A stretch of DNA of 64,000 nt, from NCBI RefSeq assembly GCF_001949145.1, contig NW_019091371.1:2368992-2432991 (forward strand), given 5' to 3'. Each line of letters starts with the position of its first letter. The first letter of the stretch is position 1. Of the stretch, positions 23,801-32,890 are shown piece by piece. The DNA is from Acanthaster planci. Taxonomy: Eukaryota; Echinodermata; Asteroidea; Valvatida; Acanthasteridae. Below the pieces are notes generated by a model. It did not search any database, was not told where the DNA came from, and was given only the letters and a program-made list of their open reading frames with translations. A program made the position numbers and the translations under genes.

Positions 23801-24242
23801 TTTTATTCAAATTCTTGCCGCATTATGTATAAAAACCATGCCAGGTATGGATGTAGCCAAGTTCTATTATTTAGACTAGCCACCAGTGAGAGAACTTGCG
23901 CCTTGTTGGCTATTAAAATACCTGAAAAGTTTAATTTTTTAAATTACTGTCATTGATACAACCCCTCTGCCGGATGCTTCCTGGATTTTCTTCGTTCTAC
24001 AATCTCACCCCTGGAATGAGCTGAAACTCATCAGGCCTTTGTAGGTCCGTCAGGTCGGCCCCAGATGAGCTACGCCCTTGTCTTGGTGATTGATCGTTAC
24101 TTGTTAGAATTTTTAGCTTGTGTACGAATACTCCAAATCTGTTTACTCTTTTTCTTGGCTGCAGATGTACCGACTGACGTTACGCAGCAGTAAAGATGAC
24201 GTGTCGAAGGAGTTGGGCAGACTCTTGTCCAGCCAGTTCTGA
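2890..24242 (+). CDS. AP2A1/AP2A2 orthologue: AP-2 adaptor complex subunit alpha (5'-partial, internal gap)
   Basis: This is the large alpha subunit of the plasma-membrane clathrin adaptor AP-2, which binds PtdIns(4,5)P2 and dileucine cargo through its trunk and accessory proteins through its appendage. Visible exons: 2890-3032, 4447-4640, 5877-6006, 6696-6797, 7510-7680, 8230-8390, 9257-9353, 9803-9940, 10545-10652, 11316-11390, 11868-11965, 12537-12666, 13347-13448, [gap], 15257-15573, 16310-16482, 16947-17070, 21113-21229, 21940-22009, 22889-23023, 24165-24242. All visible joins keep phase and use AG/GT sites. The first exon opens in mid-codon at the start of the trunk solenoid ([20 protein letters not shown]), so the N-terminus lies outside the window. 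Trunk motifs such as [20 protein letters not shown] and [20 protein letters not shown] are nearly those of vertebrates. The last residues are LGRLLSSQF, then TGA. The visible coding length is about 887 codons. Confidence 0.97.
4300..4446 (+). repeat. Partial duplications of an AP2A acceptor/exon start, forming a decoy splice site
   Basis: The true acceptor is CGGCAG followed by GGCTACCTGTTC at 4447. Upstream, CTCAGCAG followed by GGCTACATGTACCGG (near 4308-4330) repeats that junction, and a third fragment GGTATGGCTACCTGCTAGTC (near 4380) lacks an acceptor. The flanking words GCGGATAGGTCTGG, AGTGGATATGTTTG and ACGGATAGGTTTGC recur with them. The reading phase of the true exon fits the family, so the upstream copies are judged decoys. 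Confidence 0.6.
4567..5050 (+). repeat. Tandem repeat of an AP2A exon end plus intron start, three decaying copies
   Basis: The 3' part of the exon ending at 4640, with its donor and about 60 bp of intron, recurs about 184 bp downstream (about 4755-4875). There GGGGCCTGACGTGCCCAAG, CTCCTGGTGTCTGAGTAGG and GCTAAGAAGTTGAAGTAAAG mirror the originals. A more diverged third copy lies at about 4937-5050 (GAGGTGCCTGTGCGCCTGG, TATCTGGGTGG). The second copy keeps a usable donor but is one codon shorter in the AAGGCCATG stretch. None has an evident acceptor, so they are pseudo-exons inside the intron. Confidence 0.8.
5392..5643 (-). mobile_element. Foldback element containing a tRNA-like sequence
   Basis: The outer arms are inverted: ATGTGTTTTATAACACTGTA on the left and, read inverted, CATGTTTTACAACACTCTAT on the right, followed on both by ACTCASTGTTTGYCCC. 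Between them, on the minus strand, is a tRNA-like stretch with an A-box-like CCAGCTCAGTGGTCAAG, a B box GGGTTCGATTCCC, and a following CACCCGAG. The acceptor stem does not pair convincingly, so this is not called a functional tRNA. It looks like a tRNA-derived SINE body within a terminal-inverted-repeat element, in an AP2A intron. Confidence 0.65.
8507..8860 (+). mobile_element. Foldback MITE, family 1, copy A (AP2A intron)
   Basis: This is a near-palindromic element of about 354 bp. The left arm contains AATAAAATCTGGTACACTGA, AATTTGAATTCCTCAGACTA and AGACACTGTTGCTATACCTC. The right arm holds the inverted equivalents, with the loop near 8640-8690. A second copy in inverse orientation lies at 33894-34250. 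No clear target duplication or coding sequence is seen. Ends are approximate. Confidence 0.8.
12333..12445. repeat. Short foldback repeat (AP2A intron), family 3
   Basis: The arms are GTCTGAGTCATTTGGCTGTG on the left and, read inverted, GTGTCCAAACCACTCGGCTG on the right, with matching CTATGG words toward the loop. It resembles the foldback at 13034-13159 in the next intron, so the two probably belong to one family. Pairing is imperfect. Confidence 0.5.
13034..13159. repeat. Short foldback repeat (AP2A intron), family 3
   Basis: The left arm GTGTCCAAATGACTTGGCTA and the inverted right arm GCGTCCAATTGACTTGGCTA match closely and extend with gaps to ACAAACCTATG and TAAACCCCTATG. The loop is near 13080-13100. 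No coding potential. Its placement beside a tRNA-like stretch (13208-13300) may be chance. Confidence 0.7.
13208..13300 (+). repeat. tRNA-like SINE fragment (AP2A intron)
   Basis: It carries an A-box-like GAGCTCAGTGTTCAAGTGG and a B-box arm GTGGGTTCAACTCCCAC with perfectly pairing GTGGG/CCCAC. No convincing acceptor stem flanks it. It resembles the tRNA-like core at 5392-5643 (shared CTCAGTG-TCAAGTGGTT), so I read it as a SINE relic rather than a tRNA gene. Confidence 0.55.
13643..14597. other. Assembly gap (955 N), probably hiding an AP2A hinge exon
   Basis: The run of N interrupts the AP2A gene between the exon ending SSDVL (13448) and the exon beginning with an Ala/Pro/Gln-rich linker (15257). 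In known alpha adaptins this position is followed by a conserved stretch covering the end of the trunk and the start of the hinge. It is absent from the flanking sequence on both sides. Both flanking exons are in phase 0, so one or more exons whose total length is a multiple of three are expected in the gap. Confidence 0.95.
17247..17338. repeat. 31-bp tandem repeat, three copies
   Basis: The unit TGGCTGGCAACCACAGCCTC followed by CCAGGCCGTTA occurs three times back to back with no visible differences until the end of the last copy. It lies in the long AP2A intron 17071-21112. The near-perfect copies point to recent expansion. No function is evident. Confidence 0.9.
18029..18076 (+). CDS. Candidate 48-nt cassette exon of the AP-2 alpha appendage
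   Basis: A 48-nt segment inside the 4-kb intron 17071-21112 is preceded by a pyrimidine-leaning tract and GTGTGTAG, and followed by the donor-like GTAACG after CTCAAG. The phase fits both neighbours: the upstream exon ends GT, which this segment completes to Val, and its last two bases AG are completed by the C of the next exon. The added residues would be [15 protein letters not shown] plus a changed join, with no stop. It would insert a polar Ser/Pro/Gln loop into the beta-sandwich of the appendage just after NIRFV. The alternative is a chance match. Confidence 0.35.
19793..19813. repeat. GGCAT pentanucleotide microsatellite
   Basis: GGCAT is repeated about four times in the AP2A intron. 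It is short and has no visible role. Confidence 0.8.
21679..21844. mobile_element. Foldback MITE, family 2, copy A (AP2A intron)
   Basis: This 166-bp element has long inverted arms. The left begins AATACGGAGGGTTCACAATA then GTGCGCCACCAAGAGTTTGC. The right, read inverted, begins AATACGGCCGTTTCAAAATA then GTGCGCCACCAACAGTTTGC. The centre is near 21755-21765. A second copy lies at 35711-35885. No coding sequence is present and the target site is unclear. Confidence 0.85.
22052..22508. repeat. 24-bp minisatellite (ACCAGTCAT/AAGACTCACCAT units)
   Basis: The unit GAGACCAGTCATAAGACTCA plus CCAT repeats with period 24 across about 22225-22490, preceded by looser units from 22052. The main variant is GTCATGAG versus GTCATAAG. 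It lies 40 bp past an AP2A donor. The words GACCAGTCAC and CACAAGACCAGTCAC also occur in the dispersed family at 1061-2555, 35173-35368 and 37371-37537, and a copy of that family seems to follow at 22520-22660, so the array probably arose from its end. Because 24 is divisible by three, it gives open frames on both strands that should not be read as genes. Confidence 0.9.
23165..23623. mobile_element. hAT-like non-autonomous element, 459 bp, with 8-bp target duplication
   Basis: The left end is TAGGGCTGTGCCAAATA. The right end, read inverted, is TAGGACTGAGTCAATTTAA. The flanks CACGCGTA (23157-23164) and CACGCATA (23624-23631) match at seven of eight bases. Subterminal repeats of ATTCGA and GAATATTC fill both ends. 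No transposase frame is seen. It sits in the last AP2A intron. Confidence 0.8.
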
Positions 24243-25750
24243 GCAGCTGTAACCGGATCGATCCAGTTCCATAATGCAGGCCCTTTCTGTAGTCGCGGAG
24301 TTGGCTCGGAGCTGACCCTCGACCGGTTTGATCCAGTTTCCACTCGGCCTGCTCTTTGTACACTCGTGCGCGCATTGGAAAGCCACTTGCAAAAGCTGCC
24401 TCAAACCGGTTTGCACTGGTCCCATCTGCAGCCTGTCCCTGAGTTGTCTTCAAAAACTAGCCAGGGGTGGTTGGTGCTGATTCGATTCAGTCCTTTCATG
24501 CGTTAACCGGTGGGGAGCAGTTTGTGCTGGTTCGGGCCGGTTTGCAGCAGCTTCTGAACCAGTTCAGACCGGTTTACAGCACCCCCGCTGGCCATTATGT
24601 TATGTCTGTGCAGATGTTATAGTTTTGTATCAAATAGTTAAACAGGGATGCGTCGGGTAAAAGTCGCTTTTATTTAGTTTCAACTGGCATTCATGTCTGT
24701 CACAGGCAACTGTCAAAGGACAAAAGGCCGACAAAACTTAAAATATTTTTTCTTCAGTTTATAAATCATTTGTTGTATAATTCATTGTTTCTTACATTTG
24801 TGCTCTAAGTTCAGCTTATCTTATATAAAGCCAATCTAGTCCATCTAAAGTAGTGGAGGTACTGTAGGTCCTGCCGTCCCTGTCACCCAATCCTGCTGAG
24901 GCATCTCAAAACTGTCACAAATTTAGAAGACTTTAAAAAAAGTCGACACCTGTGTTTGTAGTCCACGTATGCACCGGATGATTTAAGATGAGGAAAGAAT
25001 GTCTCTTCTCTCTCTCAGCGTTTGGGAAATTGTCTTTATATTTAGCTCAGCGGCCTAGTAAGCATTATCCTCAGAGCCTGTTCTGTGATTAGAGGTAAGA
25101 GGATTCTGGTGGAACGTCTGAAGCGTCCAGTTGTTGAAGGGCGTTTGTACAGTGTACAGAATTCTCTGCAGCACCCGGCTCTTATAGGGTTGTCTGCGGA
25201 AGACGGAAAGGGAGGCCACACAGAACGACTTGCATGATATGCGTATTATGCTCAGAAAGTGCTCAGTATGTACTTTATGCATTCTGCGTGGCTTCCTTTT
25301 CCCTCTACCGCCATCAATGAGGTGTGTGACAGTGGGGTAACCTTTGACCTTGCCAGTTGCCATGCTAAAAACGGAGTTCGACAAGCAAACGGATATTCAT
25401 GTTTAGTGCATTTTCTGACTAATCAGTCACAAGGTAAGGCCGACTTGATGTGCCGTGTGTCTTCAAAAAGCCCTGTCCCAAGCATTTCTGTGTTTTAAAC
25501 GGAAAAAAAAACACCCAGCATTGCTTTGTCCATAACTGTAAGTTAGAGTGGACCTTAGTAAACTTAGAATCATGTTTATCTTCAATACGCCGTAACCGTT
25601 GTCGATCATTAACAAATTCTATTTGTATAAAGTAAACTGAGCAGTGGTTTATCCAAATCAAATCAGAAATTTATTGAAACATTATACATAGTATTGATGT
25701 AAACATGTACTTTAATGGCCAATATTTCTTTTTTTTGTAGTTTTAATAAA
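24243..25750 (+). other. Probable AP2A 3' UTR, with AATAAA at 25745
   Basis: Sequence after the AP2A stop shows no further exon. A polyadenylation-type AATAAA lies at 25745-25750 in TTTTAATAAACAC, and a second at 27237-27242 (GTTGAATAAAAATG) could serve a longer form. The first 340 bases contain a cluster of CCGGT/ACCGG words. Transcript evidence is needed to choose the end. Confidence 0.5.
24246..24580 (+). promoter_or_regulatory. Cluster of ACCGGTT-type motifs just after the AP2A stop
   Basis: Six CCGG-centred words occur in about 330 bp: TAACCGGATC, GACCGGTTTG, AAACCGGTTTGC, TTAACCGGTGGG, GGCCGGTTTGC and GACCGGTTTAC. They are interleaved with CCAGTT and GCAGCAG words, as in a degenerate tandem repeat. 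AACCGGTT is the consensus bound by Grainyhead-like factors, so an enhancer is possible. Simple repeat decay is the plainer reading. Confidence 0.3.
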
Positions 25751-28700
25751 CACTTAGTTGCTTGTGTATTCAGCATGTAGCGTGATGATTCCAAAGGGAA
25801 AAAAAAAGAAAAAGAAAAAAAAAAGATTTTTTTTCTCAGTTATCGGTGACATCCGCTTGATGTTTGATGTCAAGGATGTCAAGAGATGTCCCAACATTCC
25901 TCGGCTGTTGTGGAGGGTCCATTGCCACTGTTACCATCGTTTTCCAATAACTTCACTTTGATTTGTAGGAGGCCGGTGGCAGTCGTCTTTCATACCCGAC
26001 TTTCAGATTGATTTTATTTTTTTGTTATTTTGTATTATTTTTGGATGAAGTTGTGGATCCAGTCCCAGATTGTCCGTGTGCAGGCCGTAGGCTGCACAGA
26101 CTTAAGCTGTGCCGTAATCGTCCACCAGTGCCCATCAGTTTTATGACAAGTTGCCAAATGTTTATCAGCATATGTACAGAAGAAAGGACCATCCACACTT
26201 GTCAGTTTTTGTTGAGGTTGGCCGTTGGTCATGCGTGCCATTTTCTTCCATTTTTGTTTTATCTTGGGATTTGATGAGGTGGTTACAAAACTCAGACAGT
26301 TAAGACGTTTTTGTCAGGAGTGGTTTTTAGAATTGTAATATGTCATCAAAGGGGACTCTGACGTCATTGTGCAAAAGTGATATTTTGTAAGACCTCAAAT
26401 GTGGAGACATTTATATATGTTCCAGATGCATGTTCCAGATATACATTACCGCCCTCATTAGAAATGTGCCTGGCCTTTCCTTTTTCTTTGTACAAGCATT
26501 TTTTAAAAAGCTTGATAAGTGAAAACCCCATTCTTTTCTGAATTAGGCTTCTCATAGGTAGTAAAAGTGGTTGCTCTGGAAGCTTTGTTTTACTGTCAGT
26601 GTGAAAAGGTGACAATATTCAGCTTAAGAAGTTTGGACAAATGATTGAAGTTTGGACAGATAACTCTGGTAAAAACGGCACAGGTGTAAAAAAAACTACA
26701 TGTAGTAAATGGTCGATGTGTACAAAAGCTATACGACCTTTTGGAAGAGAAAATGGACACAATTTAGCAAGCACGTGTTGCGGTTGCTGTTTTCACATGA
26801 TCAAATGCTGAAATGAACTGATGTAGTGTAGTGTAGATTTTAAGAGCAGGTCCGAAGGAAGAGGGCACAAGTTGATGGCAACTCTCCATGGTAACGCTTG
26901 GCAGAGATTTGTCGCCTGACTGGCTTCGGAGACCGATATTTAAATAACCATTTTCTGTAACCCATTTTGTACTGAACTGTATACACGTATTGACCACGTA
27001 AGTTTCGAACACCCCTTTATTGATGCACATCAGTGATGGAAATATGCCATGGCACTGAGGGATAGCATCGCTTAGTGTGTATATTATATTGAGTGTATCG
27101 AGTGATAATTTCTGCTGAATTAAGACCATTGGCCCTTGATGAATTGGTTCCAAAAAGGGGGCCATCATTATTGAATGTTTTATTTCTCTGTGTTTAAAAA
27201 AAATAAAATATGAGCACAGAAATTTGTGAGCTGTTGAATAAAAATGTTTATTAGACTAAGTCCTGTACACTTCCAGACTTCCTTCATACTTTTAGTCTGT
27301 GATGGTTTTGTATTAAATCTTGTGTACTTTCTGATGGCAGCCATTTTTGAAAGGTGCTGTTTTTTTACATATATATCTAACTTTCCTTATTTTTGGGAGG
27401 ATGAGTTTTAATATACTGCACATGTCCTCAATTACATTTCTTGGTTTTATCTCAACTTACATTTCGTGACTTCACTGAGAAGCGGTCTTGGGATAAACTT
27501 TGTTTTTCATATACTTTGCACCTTGCTGTGGAGCGTTTCTGGCACCCCAAAACAAAATGGAATTTTACACAAAAATTGTTCTTTCTTTGGAAAATCGTTT
27601 ATTGGCTAAGATTAAATTTAGCTCCCGAGGTAATAACAATGTTTTCTGTCCTGGGTGATTCATGTATATGGATTGGGCTTATTATGGGTTGAATGTTTTT
27701 GCAGTAACCTCAAAGCATAAAATGAGCTTTAACATAAATTTTTATACAGCAAGGTAGCAAAAAATACAAAACTGAAGCAATGAAAATAATCCTTTTTATA
27801 CTAAAGAGAAATGGAGGAGAAATGTTTGTACATGCAAAAAAACCAGCAAAGATGGAATATGTTCATGCCTATCGTAAATACCTCCATAATTATACACATA
27901 TTCAGCTTCTCTGCCACTTTCCTCTCCAAGTTGTGTTAAGCAGGGTACATAAATGCAAGTGCAAATGACCTCTGTACTCGGGGGTTCCCGCAGCCTGAAA
28001 AAGTCGTAGAATTTAATTATCCTTTAGGTGCAGGAACCCTGTGTTCTGGTGACATCCTACCATGCTTCTATGTGCAGTTTTCCAATGGAGCCAGTGGGGG
28101 CCCACGGTCCACTGCGCACCAGAGGAAAGCACACACAAAATGTGCCATCATCAACACACGGTTGCATTAATGGGTTACCGACCAACAGATGTCAGTTGAT
28201 TTTCATACTTTGCCCAACTGGTTCCCCGCTCATTTGCTAAATTTGATTACATGCGATTTCTCAATGCATTGTTTTTCCCGCTCGGCAGCTCAGCGCAGAC
28301 CAGGTCTGGGCAGTGTAGCACATGGCGTTCCCTGATATTAAATCACCCGATTTAGCCATCAATGGATTCTGAACTTAGAGCACAACCCCTACATGATTAA
28401 AAAACAATAAGAGAAATTAACTTCAATTCTACTCCATAATAATGCAGTGCTACAATAAAATGTCAAAGCACAATTGATTTCCTAAAAAGAAAAAAAAAGT
28501 GGGTTAAATTCCACATTTATTTGAGAAGTGCATACCACAATGATGTTAACAGCTGGCCCAGATCTACCCAATGACTGCCCTTTTTGAAAAAGATTCACTT
28601 TTGTCACATTCAAGTGAACTTGAAACAGTACAAGGGTATATTGGCAACCTCTGACCCCAGATCAGAGTAACTGGGAAATCGTTAAAGACTCATCCGAGGA

Positions 28701-31700
28701 GACACCATTACTGCGGTGGCGCTGTGGCAGGCACACAGACCTGACACGCACTTTCATGCATGTGGCAAATCATGACATCCTATTGGTTGAAGAAGCATAA
28801 TGTGTGCATATCACCGGTCCACGAGCACTGTGCCACAGCGGTAATGGCTCCTTATTCAGGGAACCAACTTATCTGCTCCAAGCGGAACAAAAAGGGCTGT
28901 ATTTTTGGTACTTGCCGCATAGGCGCATTAATAGTGGAGATCAGTGGCGCGTTTGATGCTGAGTACGCGCAATGAATTTATTCCTTAATGTATGGTCTTT
29001 GCGTATATGCAGAACGCGTGCCAGAACCCGCTTGGAAAGCTTACAACCATCTGTCTTCCTCTTTCCACTTGGCGGTGCACCTCAAATCGGGACAGATACT
29101 ATACGGGCACTACAGCTATGTGCCATCATGCACGGAGTTCGGTAGAGCGTGTCACCATACTGCAGTCAGCAATTTAGACACTTGATAAAAGCATGGAGGA
29201 AGGAAACCAGGCCAGCAAACCTCCTACCGCCCACGTTGTTGAATAATAAAAAGAATACGCACCAAGACTAGAACACTGCACCTGCATGTAGATTGAAAAT
29301 TTCTGAAAAGTGAACAAGACACCCAGTTCCAAAAAGGGGAGGGGCATCTCAGAATTCTGGAGTATGTACACCTTGAGTGACAGGCAAACACTTGGGTATT
29401 AAAAAGACAGATCCCCAAATCCTCGTCCAAACAATTATCCATAATAAGTATGTCACAGAGTTTCTCTATGCTAGGCCATCCTTTGCTGATATATAAATCA
29501 GCCAAGTACATGTACTGGTAACTATACTCCATAAATTCACTCCATGTTCTAGGGTTCAAGGGACACGTACACTGTGTTGACAGTAACGAAAACTATGGTT
29601 TTCTACCCAATCTAAACATATACATGTATTTCTGTCTAGTCTATGAACCACTTGTTATCCTGAAGCTGTAGGGCTATTTTTGGCACCATATTAAGCCTCA
29701 CATGAATGTCTGTACGCACAGTAAATGAGGTTTCGTTGCAAGGACTATCCCCTCGTTCACCTATCACCTTTTATAATCTTGTCATAGACGGACTGCACAA
29801 AAACAGACATGCAAGACTTCCTGATACGGTAGATGTGAGAACCCTCGATATTTGCTGTTTGATCAAGACAAGGATCAGCTTTTGTTGCAAAAGTGCTCTG
29901 TGAGTTGACTTTAATGCCAAAGGGCGTGACACCGAGCAACATTCAACAACTGGATAAACATCTGGGTCATGTTACGGAGAAAAACTACGGTCCAATATAT
30001 TTTTTTTTGTCCCTGTCACATGTTACATCGTACTTGTAAGTATAAAATACATTTTAAAAAAAAATTCTACGAGTGATTAAGTATAAAACATTACCTGCTT
30101 AACAAATAAAAAAAATCTGAAGTCGGTTTTATTGATATTTCCACATCAAATTAAACAGGCCAGGGATAACAGGGACACTGCTAGCAATATCAATGCAAAA
30201 CGTCACCAGTTTCCTTGTTTTGGAGTGTTTTTTTCTCCAAGAATAAAAACTCTGAGGGTCTTGAAATTTGTTGCATGGATTTCCACTACAAGCTTTTTGA
30301 ACGGCAGTCGAGTTTCAGGTTTTTTTTAACAATACTTATAACTGATCACATCACAAACTAAAACAGTACATATATGTATCTACCGTCTACCATTACCGAA
30401 AGATCTGTTTAAAAAAGGTCAGGTTCCAATTACTGGACATGTACACTGTACCACTCCCTTTTGAAAACCTGGTCAAAAGTGTGAATGACGTGGTATTGGT
30501 CACGTTTGCGGGAGCCCTACAGCCCTCCTGGTAATCAGAAGTGCAGCGAAAGCACCTGCTGTGAATATTTCAAAGGCGTTCTCCGTATTCCATAATTCCA
30601 TGCATATCTAGCAAGACTGTTGATTTGGACTTAGGGATAATAAAATCTGCGTGACTTTTTCAAGTAAAACAAAGTAGAAATACAGGAGGTTTATATGTAC
30701 GTATACAGAATTGCACAAACGTATGGTGAAGCACAGCAAAGTCTGGGTTCTTTTATGGGGGGGGGAATTTCTCCTTGATGTGGAAGACCATTACACTAAT
30801 CTCACGACTATCCCTTATGTTGTGCGTGTCCATACAAGCTTTTTTTTTTTTATTGGGGCTAAATATCTCAAATCGTAAGATGTGCCTACACACAAGAATT
30901 GCCTTACTCAAAGGGGCCATATAACAAGTGTGTATAACACACTTTAAATGACAACCTGATATGTTGATAAAGCACTTCTCTTTTTTACTGAGTTTCAAAC
31001 TACATGTACTAAAAAAAGTGGATCTATACAAAACATGTTGAAGAGTCACCGTCACCTGTTACAAATTTCCACTACTAATTGGACACTCCAAAACCTACTC
31101 TATGGGCAGCTTTATCAGTGGAATGATACCAACAAACTACTGCAGGGGTGTGAGTGGCTGAAAGCAGCTAGCAAACAGCTGAAATGTAAAACGTTCCCAT
31201 ACTTTTGTAGAGACCAGGTGTACAAAAAAGCTGACATTCAGGGTCATCTACGCAAAAAAAAGCTGAAATCAGCTAAAAAACTGATTCTCACACCTCTGCT
31301 ACCTGTCCCCATTATGTGATTTGCGGGATATAACCAAACGGCATGCAAGATCCTTTCACCTCACAACCGGTGAAGTAAAATTTTCATTACAAGTTTTGAG
31401 TAAACTACGTGCCCCATTTTGGGTACATGTAGACAGACAATGCACATGACAGGCAATAGGAGACGGTTTTTAATAACAAAAGAATTCTGTTTGTTCAATT
31501 GATTAATATTTCAGTTTCAAAAATGTCACTTCAGAGCTGTACACACTGTATACTGTCAAATATTTTCCTTCTTTAATACTGGTATATGTCTTGGGTTACC
31601 TGCTAAGCTCGATCTACCCAAATCCAATATCGTGCAGTTAGCCTATGGAATTTTTTGTTGGAGGGGGCATCAGAGACCAATGTAAAAGTAGAAGGGTCAG

Positions 31701-32890
31701 TGCCGTGCAGTTGTGAATCTATCAGAATCAGATGAAAAATTGAAATAGTTGGATTTTGATTGATATGGGAGGAGTGGGAGTCATTTTGGCCTTGACAAGT
31801 CTCCAAACCCGTCATGCTTGGTTTCAGAGTACGAGAAAAAAAAACAACAACTTTACAGGCATCACTGCGACAGGGTGTGAAAGCATCGGAATCGGCCACA
31901 TGTGACACGCTCTGAAAAGAAGGTAGATAATGTTGCAAAAATGAAAAAAAAAAGACGTATATGCACGGATGAAAGTGTCAGCTTTCATTTGGTCTATGGC
32001 ACAGGGTAATAGCCCATTCCATTCAGCAGACGTTTTCTCATAGCAGTTCTATGGAGTTCAACTTAATAGAAAACAGGCTTTGAAAAAAAAGTTGATTCTA
32101 ATACAGACTTTGGCTTGGAAGGCTCACCTGAAATCTTCCTGGCAATGAACATGTGCACTTTGGACATTTTTTTTTTCATGAAACATGAAACTTTAGAGAC
32201 TATTAAATATGTTCTTTCTGACCAACAAAATTGAAATTTCATGAGAAACTGCCCTAAGTCAGAGTGGACCAATGCACACAAAGGCAAAGCATCATTTTTT
32301 ATCATTTTTCCCGGAGCGGGTCACATGTGCGATTGACTCAGATGGAACTGAAGTGAAATTGGTTCCATTGATTGTTTTCCTTCTACTGGGGAAAGTCTCA
32401 GTGACATACATGTACATGTACATACATTATAGCCAGCCTTTCTGTGGCATGAAACGGCTGTACAAAGGACCACAGTTTAAGGTATCATAGTTCAGTTCAG
32501 GAATGACGTTGCAGCATTCAAATTCTTAATGTCCGATGCCGGCCTTGCTGTGTCCTGGCAACAGATGGACACAATTTTTTCCGATGTAGATTTTGGCCAG
32601 GCACTGTTTCAAGAGGAAGAGCAGAGAAAAGACCACATACATATTCATTAAGTGCTTCTGAACAAAACATAGCACCAAACGTAATTTCTCGATAGCTTGA
32701 CAATTTTTCGTAGATTTTCAAACACTGATAAGTTCAATCATTCTCAAAAAACCCCCCAATATAAAAAAAACAACCCCATCAGCCACATCCTTTGCACCAA
32801 CTTATAGCCCTAATCAAGTCCCACATGACATAACAGTTTGTAAACCATTTGTATGGATTTTGAAAGATCCGGAAACAAGTGCCTCACCTG
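25751..32890. other. Gene-poor interval between AP2A and the BAX-like gene
   Basis: I see no exon that I recognise. The two genes converge here, so the interval holds both 3' ends. Visible items are AATAAA at 27237-27242, a foldback at 28705-28847, many A/T runs, and minus-strand AATAAA-like words (for example at 30127-30132) that could end the BAX-like transcript. A minus-strand open frame at 26764-27168 and a plus-strand one at 31035-31319 have no recognisable similarity or coding character. Confidence 0.6.
28705..28847. mobile_element. Small foldback element, 143 bp
   Basis: The left arm CCATTACTGCGGTGGCGC and the inverted right arm CCATTACCGCTGTGGCAC form a short inverted repeat around a loop of about 100 bp. 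No target duplication is obvious and no second copy was found in this window. It may be a MITE relic. Confidence 0.6.

Noticed and set aside
26764-27168. 134-codon minus-strand frame in the gene-poor interval
   Set aside because: No motif, no splice context and no codon bias; its length is within chance for AT-rich sequence, and it may lie in a 3' UTR.
31035-31319. 94-codon lysine-rich frame
   Set aside because: It contains recurring AGCTGAAA-type words and looks like repeat sequence; no family is recognised.
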